A stretch of 64,000 nt of DNA from Burkholderiaceae bacterium (GCA_031291325.1 JARLJG010000044.1:62001-126000), one strand, 5' to 3'; shown: positions 1-7,963, counted from the stretch's first letter. Notes: generated from the sequence alone by a model not told the origin. Numbers and translations: made by a program.

Positions 1-1
1 C

Positions 2-616
2 GTCGCAAGCCGCGACAGAGCCTTCGCCAAGCGCTTCTGGAGCGCCAGCAGTCTCGATGCGGCAACCGCGCTAGGCGACATCGCCAGCCCGAAATCGCGC
101 CTGGCCAGCGTCGGCTTCGATGCCTTGTATGTGGGAGACGGCGCCAATGCGAGCCACGATCTCGAGCATAGCTGGGATCGGCAAGAACTGCTGGAACGGC
201 AGTTGCGCCAGCAAATCCAGAAGGAATACCAATCGCTGGAAAGCGGCTTGGCAGTGTTGGCGTCGATCGGCAGCACCGCGCCCTTCGTTGGCCTGTTCGG
301 CACGGTGTTCGGCATCATCCACGCGTTGAGCGCAATCGGCAAAAGCGCGTCGGCCAGTATCGACGTGGTGGCCGGTCCGATCGGCGAGGCGTTGGTGGCG
401 ACCGGCGTCGGTATCGCGGTGGCGGTGCCTGCCGTGCTGGCCTATAACTTCTACGTGCGGCGCTTGAAAGTGACTTCGGCCGAACTGGATAGCTATGCAA
501 CCGATTTCGTCAACCTGGCGCAGAAGAACGGTTTCCGCGTCACCAAGAGTGTTGTGCGCCCCGAGCAAAAGAAGAATGACGCCAAGGTCGCCACCGCCGC
601 AGGAGCATACGCATAA
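2..616 (+). CDS. exbB: ExbB/TolQ/MotA-family proton channel (5' partial)
   Basis: The inner-membrane proton-channel subunit of a TonB- or Tol-energising complex works with ExbD to couple proton motive force to outer-membrane transport. The reading frame is already open at base 2, so the N-terminus and first membrane segment lie outside the window. The visible 204 residues hold the family core: a cytoplasmic stretch, then a Gly/Ala-rich hairpin (GSTAPFVGLFGTVFGII) and a second membrane segment (VATGVGIAVAVPAVLAYNFYV). The stop overlaps the next start by one base (TAATG), so the two genes are translationally coupled. ExbB rather than TolQ is chosen because of the ExbD partner, but tonB is not visible. 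Confidence 0.88.
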   Translation, partial: VASRDRAFAKRFWSASSLDAATALGDIASPKSRLASVGFDALYVGDGANASHDLEHSWDRQELLERQLRQQIQKEYQSLESGLAVLASIGSTAPFVGLFGTVFGIIHALSAIGKSASASIDVVAGPIGEALVATGVGIAVAVPAVLAYNFYVRRLKVTSAELDSYATDFVNLAQKNGFRVTKSVVRPEQKKNDAKVATAAGAYA

Positions 617-1026
617 TGGCCTTCAATACTGGAGGGGGCGCATCCGACGTCCTCAGCGAAATCAACATCACGCCCTTGGTCGATGTCATGCTGGTGCTGC
701 TGGTGACTTTTATCATCACTGCACCGTTGCTCAACAACGCGGTGCATATCAATTTGCCGAAGACGGCGGTGACTGCGCCGCCGACCGACATCAAGCCGGT
801 TACGGTGAGCATTGATGGCAACAATCGGGTGTTTATCGACAAGCGCGAAGTGGCGCTGGAGTCGGTCGAGCCGGAATTGCGCAAGCTGTTGGTGGAAAAT
901 TCCGATTTGGCCTTGAGCTTGCAAGCCGACGAAGGTGTTCCCTACCGCTCGGTGGCCAAGGTGATCGCCAATATCCAGCGCTCGGGCGTGACCAAGCTAT
1001 CGGTGTTGACCACGCCGGGCGGCTAA
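616..1026 (+). CDS. exbD: ExbD/TolR-family biopolymer transport protein
   Basis: This 136-residue protein has the usual ExbD length and layout: a short cytoplasmic N-terminus, one membrane helix around residues 15-40 containing the essential-type aspartate (PLVDVMLVLLV), and a periplasmic domain. It forms the proton-conducting stator with ExbB. The start codon shares a base with the exbB stop. The last gene of the unit appears to be this one, as a repeat-rich gap follows. TolR is the alternative name; no tolA, tolB or pal is visible downstream to support it. Confidence 0.9.
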   Translation: MAFNTGGGASDVLSEINITPLVDVMLVLLVTFIITAPLLNNAVHINLPKTAVTAPPTDIKPVTVSIDGNNRVFIDKREVALESVEPELRKLLVENSDLALSLQADEGVPYRSVAKVIANIQRSGVTKLSVLTTPGG

Positions 1027-1150
1027 AGTCGGAAGTCGAGGAGCGCGCGCTTGCATAGGCGCGCTTTTCTGTTTCGGGCGAAACGACAGGTAAAATAGGC
1101 TGTTCCGACTTTTTGTGTGTAAAGAAACGCATTCGCGCAGGTTCGGCAGA

Positions 1151-1254
1151 AACTCCGTCTTTCCCGCGAAGGCGGGAGGCCGCCCCGCGGGAATCCATAG
1201 GGAATTCGGTCGTGTTACCTCACTATGGATTCCCGCCTTCGCGGGAACGACGGA
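1151..1254. repeat. Inverted pair of REP-like elements
   Basis: Two inverted copies of a GC-rich element (core TTCCCGCGAAGGCGGGAATC) lie at about 1151-1200 and 1222-1254. The right copy is intact. The left copy matches it except for one base and a 15-bp GC-rich insertion in the middle of the core. Elements with this core are common dispersed repeats of betaproteobacteria. The pair could fold into a long hairpin between exbD and the next gene. Confidence 0.8.
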
Positions 1255-1317
1255 GGGTTGTGCAAACGCCGGATTAATCTCTTTACCCAGAAAATACTCG
1301 GATGAACCGTAAAATAA

Positions 1318-1354
1318 ATGCGGCAACGTCTATGTGACGTTGCCGCATATTTTT
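1318..1354. terminator. Bidirectional rho-independent terminator
   Basis: A perfect 13-bp stem (1318-1330 with 1336-1348) closes a 5-base loop. It is followed by ATTTTT on the plus strand and by a T-rich stretch on the minus strand. It sits just downstream of the minus-strand lectin-like gene and also in the path of any exbBD read-through. Confidence 0.85.
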
Positions 1355-1366
1355 CTTTGTAGAGAC

Positions 1367-2107
1367 TTAGTTTGTAGCGAAGCAGTACAACAAGCCGGCG
1401 CCGCCGGTCGAGACCAGATTCGCTTGTCCGCAACCCCGGCTAGGATGCGCGGAATTCCAGGATGTGTTGCCGCCGCCGGTGCGATCGAAGTGACCCAGTT
1501 GCACCGTGCCGTCGGCTGCATTGCTCGTGTAATTCTTGCAGGTGTGGTCTGCGCCATCGGCAAATGCCTTGCCGTCCGGCTGCGATCCGGTGAGGATGTC
1601 GTGCTCGTTCGGTTTGTCGCCAAAGCCTTTTACCGCTTCGTTCTTCTCGGTAAATGCGGTCGCGCGGCTGATGTTGTTGCCGAGTCTGGCATATTCCAGC
1701 GTATCGCCTTGCAATTGCGCGAGGTCCTTGGCGACCAGCGCGCCACGGGTGTTGTACCACGGGCCTTGGCCGATGCGGTCGCGCGCATTGACGGCTGGCG
1801 CGCCATCGGTGGCTTGTGTGCTTAGATAAGCGCGCCATACCCTGCTGCCCGCGCCGACGCTGGCGGCCAATTTTTGGCAGTGCGCGTCGGCGCCGGCCAG
1901 CCCGCCCAGATTGGCGCCGTCGCCCACGCCTTCGCTGGTGATGAAGAAGCCCAATGGTTTAGCCGGATCGGTCGATCTGGCAGTTGGGTCCGGTCTGGCG
2001 TTTGCCGTCGGCTGCGCCGGCGTTTGCGCGCCCGCATACGTGACCAACAATGAAGCCGCCAATGCGATGCAGGTCATTGACGCACCACGATAGTTTGGAT
2101 GTCTCAT
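1367..2107 (-). CDS. Secreted lectin-like protein (DUF1554/endostatin-like fold)
   Basis: The 246-residue product starts with a signal peptide (about residues 1-28, ending AGA). A low-complexity linker and one domain follow, containing FFITSEG, GANLGGLAGADAHCQ, WRAYLST and CGQANL. This pattern is typical of small secreted bacterial proteins annotated as lectin or DUF1554-like, related to the endostatin/C-type-lectin fold; no ligand is known to me. Several cysteines (DAHCQ, HTCKN, RGCG, YCFA) could form disulfides. The start at 2107 was chosen over longer readings because TCGGAG lies 8 bases upstream and the signal peptide follows directly. It is downstream of cytochrome c' on the same strand, beyond a hairpin. 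Confidence 0.7.
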   Translation of the reverse strand: MRHPNYRGASMTCIALAASLLVTYAGAQTPAQPTANARPDPTARSTDPAKPLGFFITSEGVGDGANLGGLAGADAHCQKLAASVGAGSRVWRAYLSTQATDGAPAVNARDRIGQGPWYNTRGALVAKDLAQLQGDTLEYARLGNNISRATAFTEKNEAVKGFGDKPNEHDILTGSQPDGKAFADGADHTCKNYTSNAADGTVQLGHFDRTGGGNTSWNSAHPSRGCGQANLVSTGGAGLLYCFATN

Positions 2108-2179
2108 GAAAACTCCGAGGAAAAAGGGGGAAGAAGAAGGGGATGGGTTGCAGCTACCGATACGGATGAAATCGCGCAA

Positions 2180-2207
2180 GCGCCGGCTTCGCATGCGGAG
2201 CCGGCGC
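2180..2207 (-). terminator. GC-rich hairpin after cytochrome c' gene
   Basis: A perfect 9-bp stem (2180-2188 with 2199-2207) with a 10-base loop lies 17 bases past the cytochrome c' stop. The following minus-strand sequence is only weakly T-rich, so it may be a leaky terminator or an mRNA-stabilising hairpin. Confidence 0.5.
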
Positions 2208-2223
2208 CACGGCGATGGGTCGC

Positions 2224-2703
2224 TTAGTCTTTTGCTCTGAAGTCGTCGTGGCAAGCCTTGCAGGTCTTGCCGAGCTTGGCGAATTGCGCCTTCACGCCTG
2301 CTTGGTCGCCGGCTTCGGCGAGCTTGGCCAGTTCGGTCGCTTCCTTGCTGAAACTTGCGCCGAGTTCGGCGAAGTGCTGGGTATCCTTGAATGCTTCGGC
2401 CTTGGTCGTCGTTTCGTGCCAGCCCTTGCCCTGTTCCGAGCCAGGTGCAAAGAGCGTCCCCAATCCCGATTTGGCGATTGCGGCAATCGTATCGGCGGCC
2501 TTGATTACGTCTTCCTTATTGTATTGTCCTTCGACGCTGGCTTTGATGCGGCCCGTGTTCCATACCAACACTTGAAATGCCGATTGACGCCATTTGATCA
2601 GGTTTTCCGGTTTCTGCGCCTGTTGCGCCGAGCTGGTGACGGAAGCCGCAAGAATGGCTCCAGCCACTGCGGCGAGGACAAGCTTGTTCACATTTTTAAT
2701 CAT
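2224..2703 (-). CDS. cycP: Cytochrome c' (periplasmic, NO-binding type)
   Basis: The 159-residue precursor has a signal peptide (about 1-27, ending SSA) and one haem-binding CKACH motif at residues 148-152, very near the C-terminus. That is the hallmark of the four-helix-bundle cytochrome c' family. These proteins bind nitric oxide at a five-coordinate haem and help resist nitrosative stress. The start at 2703 gives a clean signal peptide and is preceded by GGGAAAACG. The neighbouring b-type cytochrome at 3396 is divergent, an arrangement compatible with electron transfer between them, although that is inference. Confidence 0.92.
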   Translation of the reverse strand: MIKNVNKLVLAAVAGAILAASVTSSAQQAQKPENLIKWRQSAFQVLVWNTGRIKASVEGQYNKEDVIKAADTIAAIAKSGLGTLFAPGSEQGKGWHETTTKAEAFKDTQHFAELGASFSKEATELAKLAEAGDQAGVKAQFAKLGKTCKACHDDFRAKD

Positions 2704-3395
2704 CGTTTTCCCTAGTTTGTTTAAAAGCCAGCAAAATTTTTCGCGCGCGCTGCATTTTCGACAGCCATCGGCTGAGGTTTTCGCGGCGCTGAACGTTTTC
2801 AAGCGGTGCAGTGATTCGAATTCAACAGATCGACCATTGCACGCAAGCGCTCGCGCCCCCGTTCGCAACTATCGTGCCATCTGTGCCGGGCTTATAGGGA
2901 TTGCCGGGAAAGCGCCGGCAATCCGGTACTTTCCTGTCGTCCGTTGTTTGGCCTGCTGCGCTGTCAAATACCGCGACCCTCTATGAAACTATTGATGGCG
3001 CGCCAGCTGTGCGGCATGGGCGCGCGGCGTGATATTTGACACGAAAGCCGACGATGGGGGAAAAGCAGGAAGATCTGCGGGTGATGCGTTTTCAACAGCG
3101 CCTGTCTGGAATTCGTCTGCCGATCGAATTCGATAGAGGTCATCCCGCTGCCGCGTTTAAGCGGAAAGCAGGTATCGTCATAGGCGACACGCCGCGTGGT
3201 CGGCGCGATTGAGTGTGGCTAGAAAGTTGGCACAATAGTTGCTCAATTCTATGTCATGGGTTGTGCCTGCCGGCACTCGGTTGCGCTCTAAGCGGATCGT
3301 GCCGCCGCCACGTAAACAGCAGTAATTGGTAACGGGTATAATCGCAAACCGCGCTGGCGGCGCGGTTTCGATGCAGATAATTTTCAAGGTGGCAT
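2704..3395. other. Long divergent intergenic region, no gene seen
   Basis: The 692 bp between the divergent cytochrome c' and cytochrome b genes hold no convincing coding frame. There is a 10-bp perfect stem (2898-2907 with 2915-2924) around a 7-base loop, with no T-run on either side. No FNR-type palindrome or sigma-54 element with correct spacing was found. The promoters of both flanking genes presumably lie here. Confidence 0.5.
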
Positions 3396-4163
3396 ATGGG
3401 TTCTTCAAGCAACCAAACTACAGCGCGGGTCCACGTATGGGATTTGCCGGTGCGGATATTTCATTGGTCGCTGGTGGCGGCAGTCGTCACGGCAATCACG
3501 ACTGCCGAGATCGGCGGCGACTGGATGGAATTGCATGGCAAGGCGGGACTGGCGATCATCGGCTTGCTGGCGTTTCGCATTACCTGGGGCGTGGTCGGCT
3601 CGACCCATGCGCGCTTCGCAAATTTCGCGCCGACTCCGGCCAAGATCCGCAGCTATTTGGCAGGGCGCTGGCAAGGGGTGGGTCATAACCCGCTTGGGGC
3701 GCTGGCGGTGTTTGGCCTGCTCGGGCTGCTGGCCGCACAAGCGGCGACCGGATTGTTTTCCAGCGACGACATTGCGTTCAGCGGACCTCTTTTTTCGTTC
3801 GTCGATCAGTCTGTGGCCGACCGCTTGACCGGCTACCATCATTGGCTTTCCAATGTGTTGTTCGCCCTGCTTGGGCTGCACGTCGGGGCGATTCTGTTTT
3901 ACGCGGTGGTCAAGAGGAATAATTTGGTCATACCGATGTTGACCGGATGGACGGTAGCGCATTCGCCCAAGCCCGCGCGAAAGGGCAGTGTCTTTGCCTT
4001 GATCTTGTCGATTGCAATTGCAGCGGTTGCGGTTTACGGTGCCGGCAGCGCGGGTGCTGCCGTCCACGCGCCTGCGGCTGTTCCGGCTCCTGTTGCATCG
4101 GAAACCGCCACGGCTGTGCCTGCGCCGGCGGCTTCGGCGACACGGACGACGGCGGCTTGGTAG
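3396..4163 (+). CDS. Cytochrome b561-family membrane protein
   Basis: This 255-residue inner-membrane protein has four hydrophobic segments and histidines in the positions expected for haem b ligation (RIFHWSL, ELHGKAG, GYHHWLS, LLGLHVGA). It resembles the YodB/CybB and hydrogenase-type cytochrome b group, which passes electrons between quinones and periplasmic c-type cytochromes. The last ~60 residues form an Ala/Pro/Val-rich tail after an extra membrane segment, longer than usual for the family. It lies divergent to cytochrome c', a likely redox partner. The natural partner remains unproven. Confidence 0.85.
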   Translation: MGSSSNQTTARVHVWDLPVRIFHWSLVAAVVTAITTAEIGGDWMELHGKAGLAIIGLLAFRITWGVVGSTHARFANFAPTPAKIRSYLAGRWQGVGHNPLGALAVFGLLGLLAAQAATGLFSSDDIAFSGPLFSFVDQSVADRLTGYHHWLSNVLFALLGLHVGAILFYAVVKRNNLVIPMLTGWTVAHSPKPARKGSVFALILSIAIAAVAVYGAGSAGAAVHAPAAVPAPVASETATAVPAPAASATRTTAAW

Positions 4164-4351
4164 GCGTCGACTTTCAAGGCGGGCAGCGAATCGGCAATGG
4201 GGCAATTCTGCGTGTCTTTGCCAACTGCAATACGGCGCCATGTCCAATAATCCTGAAAGCTGCGGTCGAGTGTGCCGATATCGATAAGTGCAAGAATCGA
4301 CTCGGCGCGTTATCATTGCGCGGCGCTCGCCTCGGCATGGGAGCGGGAAAC

Positions 4352-4389
4352 AAGTGGACAGCGAAGTGGACAGCGTGAAATGGACAGTG
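4352..4389 (+). repeat. Short tandem repeat spanning a start codon
   Basis: Two perfect copies of the 12-mer AAGTGGACAGCG (4352-4363, 4364-4375) are followed after two bases by a diverged copy (4378-4389). The third copy supplies the ATG of the first YeeE/YedE gene. No conventional ribosome-binding site is present here. Confidence 0.7.
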
Positions 4390-4808
4390 TGATTATTTAT
4401 CGGGCCCTGGGTGGCGGCGTCATGATAGGCGGCGCTGCGGTGCTGCTGTTGCTGCTCAATGGCCGCATTGCCGGCGTCAGCAATATTGCGGGTAATTTGC
4501 CGTTTTCTGCCAAGGGCGACCGCTGGTGGCGCGTGCTATTCCTGCTTGGCCTGGTGGTCGGCGCCGGAATATTTTATTGGGCGTTCGGCGATGCGCCTGC
4601 GGCCAGACCGAATTTCCCGGCTTGGCTGTTGGCGATTGCGGGCGTGCTGGTTGGATTCGGCACGTCGCTTGGCAACGGCTGCACCAGCGGACATGGCGTA
4701 TGCGGGCTGGGACGATTGTCGAAGAGGTCGTTTATTTCGGTGGTGATATTTTTGTCTACAGGGATTGCGGCAGCCGTTGTAACTCGTCACATTTTCGGAG
4801 TGATTTGA
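4380..4808 (+). CDS. YeeE/YedE-family sulfur-compound transporter, first half
   Basis: A 142-residue membrane protein of the YeeE/YedE (DUF395) family, which imports thiosulfate or related sulfur species. It carries the family cysteine motif GNGCTSGHGVCGLGR at about residues 96-110, between membrane helices. It is a half-size member: the complementary half is the next gene, whose start overlaps this stop (TGATG). Two-gene versions are common in proteobacteria. The ATG at 4380 is preferred because it begins just before the first membrane helix; longer in-frame readings are hydrophilic and unlike the family. It lacks a clear Shine-Dalgarno and starts inside a short tandem repeat. Confidence 0.87.
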   Translation: MDSVIIYRALGGGVMIGGAAVLLLLLNGRIAGVSNIAGNLPFSAKGDRWWRVLFLLGLVVGAGIFYWAFGDAPAARPNFPAWLLAIAGVLVGFGTSLGNGCTSGHGVCGLGRLSKRSFISVVIFLSTGIAAAVVTRHIFGVI

Positions 4809-5230
4809 TGTTCAACTTGGCCAGCCTGTTTGCGGGGATTGTGTTTGGCTTCGGATTGGCGTTGTCGGGAATGACGCATCCGGAAAAAGTCTTGGGCTTT
4901 CTGGATGTTGCCGGTCATTGGGATCCGGCGCTGATTTTTGTATTGGGCGGGGCCGTTGGCGTGACCGTCGTCGCATTTCGTTTTGTCTTGCGCAGGGCTA
5001 CGCCGCTGCTTGCATCCAGATTTCATTTGCCGCAAGCGACGAATATCGATTGGCGACTGGTCGGTGGCGCGATTCTATTCGGTATCGGTTGGGGCATCAG
5101 CGGCTATTGCCCCGGACCGGCAATAGCGCTGTTGGCGGCGCCAAATTGGGAGCTTGCGGTATTCCTGCCTGCCGTGCTGTTGGGCACATTGTTGAGTCGC
5201 GCGGCGATCGGTCGCAAACGGGATGCGTGA
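4808..5230 (+). CDS. YeeE/YedE-family sulfur-compound transporter, second half
   Basis: The 140-residue partner of the preceding gene. It begins with the typical AGIVFGFGLALSGMTHPEKVLGFLD segment and contains the second conserved cysteine motif, GWGISGYCPGPA, near residue 100. Conserved cysteines of this family are thought to relay thiosulfate through the membrane by transient S-S contacts. The overlapping start implies equimolar synthesis with the first half. Together they supply or move inorganic sulfur compounds, which fits the sulfide-oxidation genes further along. Confidence 0.87.
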   Translation: MFNLASLFAGIVFGFGLALSGMTHPEKVLGFLDVAGHWDPALIFVLGGAVGVTVVAFRFVLRRATPLLASRFHLPQATNIDWRLVGGAILFGIGWGISGYCPGPAIALLAAPNWELAVFLPAVLLGTLLSRAAIGRKRDA

Positions 5231-5269
5231 GTCGAACCGTGATTGCAAGGTATCGATAACGATAGAACG

Positions 5270-5288
5270 AAAAAGCGGGAATACCCGC
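5270..5288 (-). terminator. Terminator of the 5291-5719 gene
   Basis: On the minus strand a 5-bp GC stem (5284-5288 with 5275-5279) and 4-base loop are followed at once by five T residues and TCG. It begins two bases after the stop codon of the minus-strand gene. The stem is short but well placed. Confidence 0.65.
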
Positions 5289-5290
5289 AG

Positions 5291-5719
5291 TCAACGCGGC
5301 ATTGTGTCCGCAACACGATAGCTGACTTTTTCGACACCGCAATCTTCGCTGGTCATCAACGCGCGTCTGACCAGCCAAGTGCCGTCATACAGTCGCCACG
5401 CGCATTGCGCTTCCGAGTAGACGATTTCCTCGTACAGCACGTCGCCGTCATCGTAGCGCAATGCCGTGCGGTAATAATCGAATGAGCAATAGCAGGTGGT
5501 GCCCGTGTGGTCCAGCCCCATGACGCGCGTGGCGTCGACTTCATACTCGCGCTGGACCTCGAAAAAATGCGGCGCGACAACCAGATCGTCCCAATTTTCG
5601 GGCAAATCTTTTTGCCACGCGTGCATCTCGACTTCGAGGCGCTGCCACCATTCCTGTTTGCGGAAGTTGCCTACGCAATGTTGAATCGATGCCATCGTCG
5701 TTTTCCTTGTCGCGGACAT
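5291..5719 (-). CDS. Hypothetical protein, aromatic-rich, cytoplasmic
   Basis: I do not recognise this 142-residue protein. It has no signal peptide or membrane segment, is rich in Trp, Tyr and acidic residues, and contains five cysteines (including CYCSFDYY). The start at 5719 is supported by a strong Shine-Dalgarno (GGAGGGAGG, 6-14 bases upstream); an internal Met at residue 9 is less well placed. A terminator follows immediately, so it is probably monocistronic. Its promoter region is shared with the upstream control region of modE, 250 bp away and divergent, so the ModE-type operator there could act on it too. Confidence 0.7.
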   Translation of the reverse strand: MSATRKTTMASIQHCVGNFRKQEWWQRLEVEMHAWQKDLPENWDDLVVAPHFFEVQREYEVDATRVMGLDHTGTTCYCSFDYYRTALRYDDGDVLYEEIVYSEAQCAWRLYDGTWLVRRALMTSEDCGVEKVSYRVADTMPR

Positions 5720-5969
5720 ATCAAGCCTCCCTCCGGGTATCGACTCTGTCTTCTCGCGTGATCGCTTTCCGACTATGACGGGAAAATGCCCGCCGATTCA
5801 GTGAGTCTCAGTTGCCTCGACCGAAATGCAAGTTGCGTGCCCGCTTGTTAAAAATTGCTATATTTTTTGGTCGATACGCGATTTTGTTATGGCGGTCGCG
5901 GGTTTCGGTCCGAGCTGACGCGCATTCGATCCTGCGGCGGCCGACATTTCAATGTGGTATTTGCTACCT

Positions 5970-5993
5970 CGTTGTATGTTTTATGACATAACG
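5970..5993. promoter_or_regulatory. Predicted ModE-binding site
   Basis: CGTTGTAT and ACATAACG are separated by exactly 8 bases. This matches the half-sites and spacing of the E. coli modA operator as I remember it; the right half looks identical and the left differs at one base. The symmetry extends to CTCGTT/AACGAG at 5968-5995. The same site also reads TGT-N10-ACA (5973-5988), the form of a NifA-type upstream activator sequence. Confidence 0.65.
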
Positions 5994-6032
5994 AGGGAGA
6001 AAATCGCGCTGCAAGCACCTTTTTGGCACATT

Positions 6033-6048
6033 TCGATCAACTGATCGA
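6033..6048. promoter_or_regulatory. Inverted repeat abutting a sigma-54 promoter
   Basis: TCGATCA-AC-TGATCGA is a perfect 7-bp inverted repeat with a 2-base spacer. It ends one base before the predicted -24 element at 6049. A protein bound here would touch the polymerase site. No family could be assigned. Confidence 0.45.
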
Positions 6049-6064
6049 TGGCACTAAACTTGCG
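6049..6064 (+). promoter_or_regulatory. Predicted sigma-54 promoter upstream of modE
   Basis: TGGCACTAAACTTGCG fits the -24/-12 consensus TGGCACG-N4-TTGCW at all the strongly conserved positions, with GG and GC correctly spaced. Transcription would begin near 6076, about 115 bases before the modE start. The TGT-N10-ACA element lies near -96, an ordinary distance for an enhancer-binding protein. Confidence 0.6.
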
Positions 6065-6190
6065 GTAAGGGGAGGGGTGGGCGCCGCCCGCCGCGCCATT
6101 TTTTCTTTCATTGTGATATTGTCGGCGTGTTAACATGGATGCGATGACCTATCGAATCATTTACGTTGCGCAGACAATAACATTGAGCAC

Positions 6191-7015
6191 ATGACAAAAC
6201 GACCCATCCAACACAAGCTGGTCGGCAAACTATCTGTCGACACCCAGTTCGGCGCTTTCCTTGGCGATACGCGGATTCGCCTTCTGGAAGCCATCGACCG
6301 TTACGGCTCCATCACGCAGGCGGCGAAAGCGGTTCCGTTGTCGTACAAGGCGGCCTGGGATGCGGTCGATGCGATGAACAACGTTGCCGAAGAAACGCTG
6401 GTGGAACGCTCGACCGGCGGCCTGCATGGCGGCGGCACGCGCCTTACTGCTTATGGCCGGCGCTTGATCGCCATGTATCGGGCGCTTGAGCAAGAGTCGC
6501 AACTGGTGCTGGAACGCTTGGCGGCGCGCCTGGGCGATGTCGACGCGGCGGACATTCACCAATTCCAGAGCTTGCTGCATCGCATGTCGATGCGCTGCAG
6601 CGCGCGCAACCAGTTCGTCGGGCCGGTCACGGCCTTGCGCGAAGGCGCCGTGAACTATGAGGTCAGCCTGCGGCTCGACGCCGAGCATGAATTGTCGGCG
6701 ATCATCACCAAGGAGAGCGCGACCAATCTCGGCCTGGCGATAGGGCGCGAGACGCATGCCTTCGTCAAGGCGTCCGCAGTGATATTGATGACCGATCAAC
6801 AGATCCGCATTTCCGCGCGCAACCAGCTTTGGGGCGAGATTTCACGCATCGACGAAGGAGCAGTGAACAACGAAGTGACCATCACGCTGGCGGGCGGGCG
6901 CACCGTCACCTCGATCGTCACGCAAGAAAGCGCGCATCAGCTCGAGCTGGCCGTCGGCAAACGGGTTTGCGCATTGTTCAAGGCATCCAGTGTGATTCTT
7001 GCTACTTTTGAATGA
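6191..7015 (+). CDS. modE: ModE-family molybdate-responsive regulator
   Basis: At 274 residues this has the full ModE length. An N-terminal winged helix-turn-helix (about 20-115, with the family signature GSITQAAKAVPLSYKAAWDAVDAMNN) is followed by two tandem Mop/molbindin domains (about 135-200 and 205-272, each with SARNQ...G...NEV). In E. coli the dimer binds molybdate or tungstate and then represses modABC and activates molybdoenzyme genes. No modABC or molybdoenzyme gene is adjacent, so this is an orphan regulator acting in trans. A ModE-type operator and a sigma-54-like promoter precede it, suggesting autoregulation. Confidence 0.92.
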   Translation: MTKRPIQHKLVGKLSVDTQFGAFLGDTRIRLLEAIDRYGSITQAAKAVPLSYKAAWDAVDAMNNVAEETLVERSTGGLHGGGTRLTAYGRRLIAMYRALEQESQLVLERLAARLGDVDAADIHQFQSLLHRMSMRCSARNQFVGPVTALREGAVNYEVSLRLDAEHELSAIITKESATNLGLAIGRETHAFVKASAVILMTDQQIRISARNQLWGEISRIDEGAVNNEVTITLAGGRTVTSIVTQESAHQLELAVGKRVCALFKASSVILATFE

Positions 7016-7046
7016 CCTTGGGGAGCGCAGTGTTTGAAGGCTCCCG

Positions 7047-7952
7047 TCAGACGGTGATTTTCCAATTGCGACACGCGTCGAGGAAGTGCGCGAGCCGCGC
7101 CGATAGCAGCTTTTTCTTGTTGTAGACGAGGTAAAAATGACGCCGCAATGGCGGCAAGGTCGTTTTTATCTCAACCAGGCTGCCGCTTTTCATCAAGTCG
7201 TTCACCACCAATCGCGACAGACAGGCGATGCCCAGGCCGGCGGCGGCGGCATGCTTGATCGCCTCGGAATTGCTGAATTCCCCGCCGCCGCGCAATACGT
7301 GCAGATGCGGCAGCAGTGCGTGCTCGACCGCTTCACGGGTGCCAGACCCTGGCTCGCGCAATAACCATGCGGCGTCGCGCAACTGTTTTTGCGTTGCCTT
7401 GGCCTGCGCCGCGCCGCTGGCCAGCGGATGGCCGGGCGCGCACACGATAATCATTTCATCGATACGCCAGGGTTCGACGATCAGGTCGGGTTCGTGGCAG
7501 GGACCTTCGATCATGCCGGCATCGACCGCGAAATTGGCCACGGCCGAGGCGATATCGGCGGTGTTGGCGATCATGACGCGTGGAACGCTCGGCGCGCTTT
7601 GCGGCGCGAAGCTGGCCAGGATGTGCGGCAGCACGTAAGTGCCGATGGTGGTGGTGCTGCCGATATGCAGCCCGGCGGCATTGCCGGCTTGCGCTTCGCC
7701 GAATTGCTGTTCGATCGTGGCGGCGGCGTCCAGCATCTGCCTGGCCTGGGGCAATAACAGGCGCCCATTGTCGTTGATGAGCAAGCGTTTGCCGATGCGG
7801 TCGAACAAGGGTGTGCCGAGCAAATCTTCCAACTCGTTAAGCGCCGCACTGGCGGCCGATTGCGACAAGGCGATTCCGTGGGCCGCAGCAGTCGTGCTGC
7901 CGTAGTCGGCAACGGCGACGAAGATGTGCAATTGGCGAAGTGTCAGGCGCAT
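7047..7952 (-). CDS. LysR-family regulator (YeiE-like)
   Basis: A 301-residue LysR-type regulator. The N-terminal winged HTH (about residues 2-60: LRQLHIFVAVADYGSTTAAAHGIALSQSAASAALNELEDLLG) precedes a substrate-binding-fold effector domain (90-295). Divergent pairing with a yeiH-type gene is the classic arrangement of YeiE, which is known in enterobacteria to act in sulfite stress. LysR proteins normally repress themselves and activate the divergent gene from the shared 164-bp region, where a 13-bp palindrome sits close to this start. The identification as YeiE rests on context plus overall similarity. Confidence 0.85.
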   Translation of the reverse strand: MRLTLRQLHIFVAVADYGSTTAAAHGIALSQSAASAALNELEDLLGTPLFDRIGKRLLINDNGRLLLPQARQMLDAAATIEQQFGEAQAGNAAGLHIGSTTTIGTYVLPHILASFAPQSAPSVPRVMIANTADIASAVANFAVDAGMIEGPCHEPDLIVEPWRIDEMIIVCAPGHPLASGAAQAKATQKQLRDAAWLLREPGSGTREAVEHALLPHLHVLRGGGEFSNSEAIKHAAAAGLGIACLSRLVVNDLMKSGSLVEIKTTLPPLRRHFYLVYNKKKLLSARLAHFLDACRNWKITV

Positions 7953-7963
7953 TTTATCAACTT

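Noticed and set aside
3178-3408. A 76-codon minus-strand frame upstream of the cytochrome b gene.
   Set aside because: It overlaps the start of a real divergent gene, lacks a Shine-Dalgarno and has no family features.
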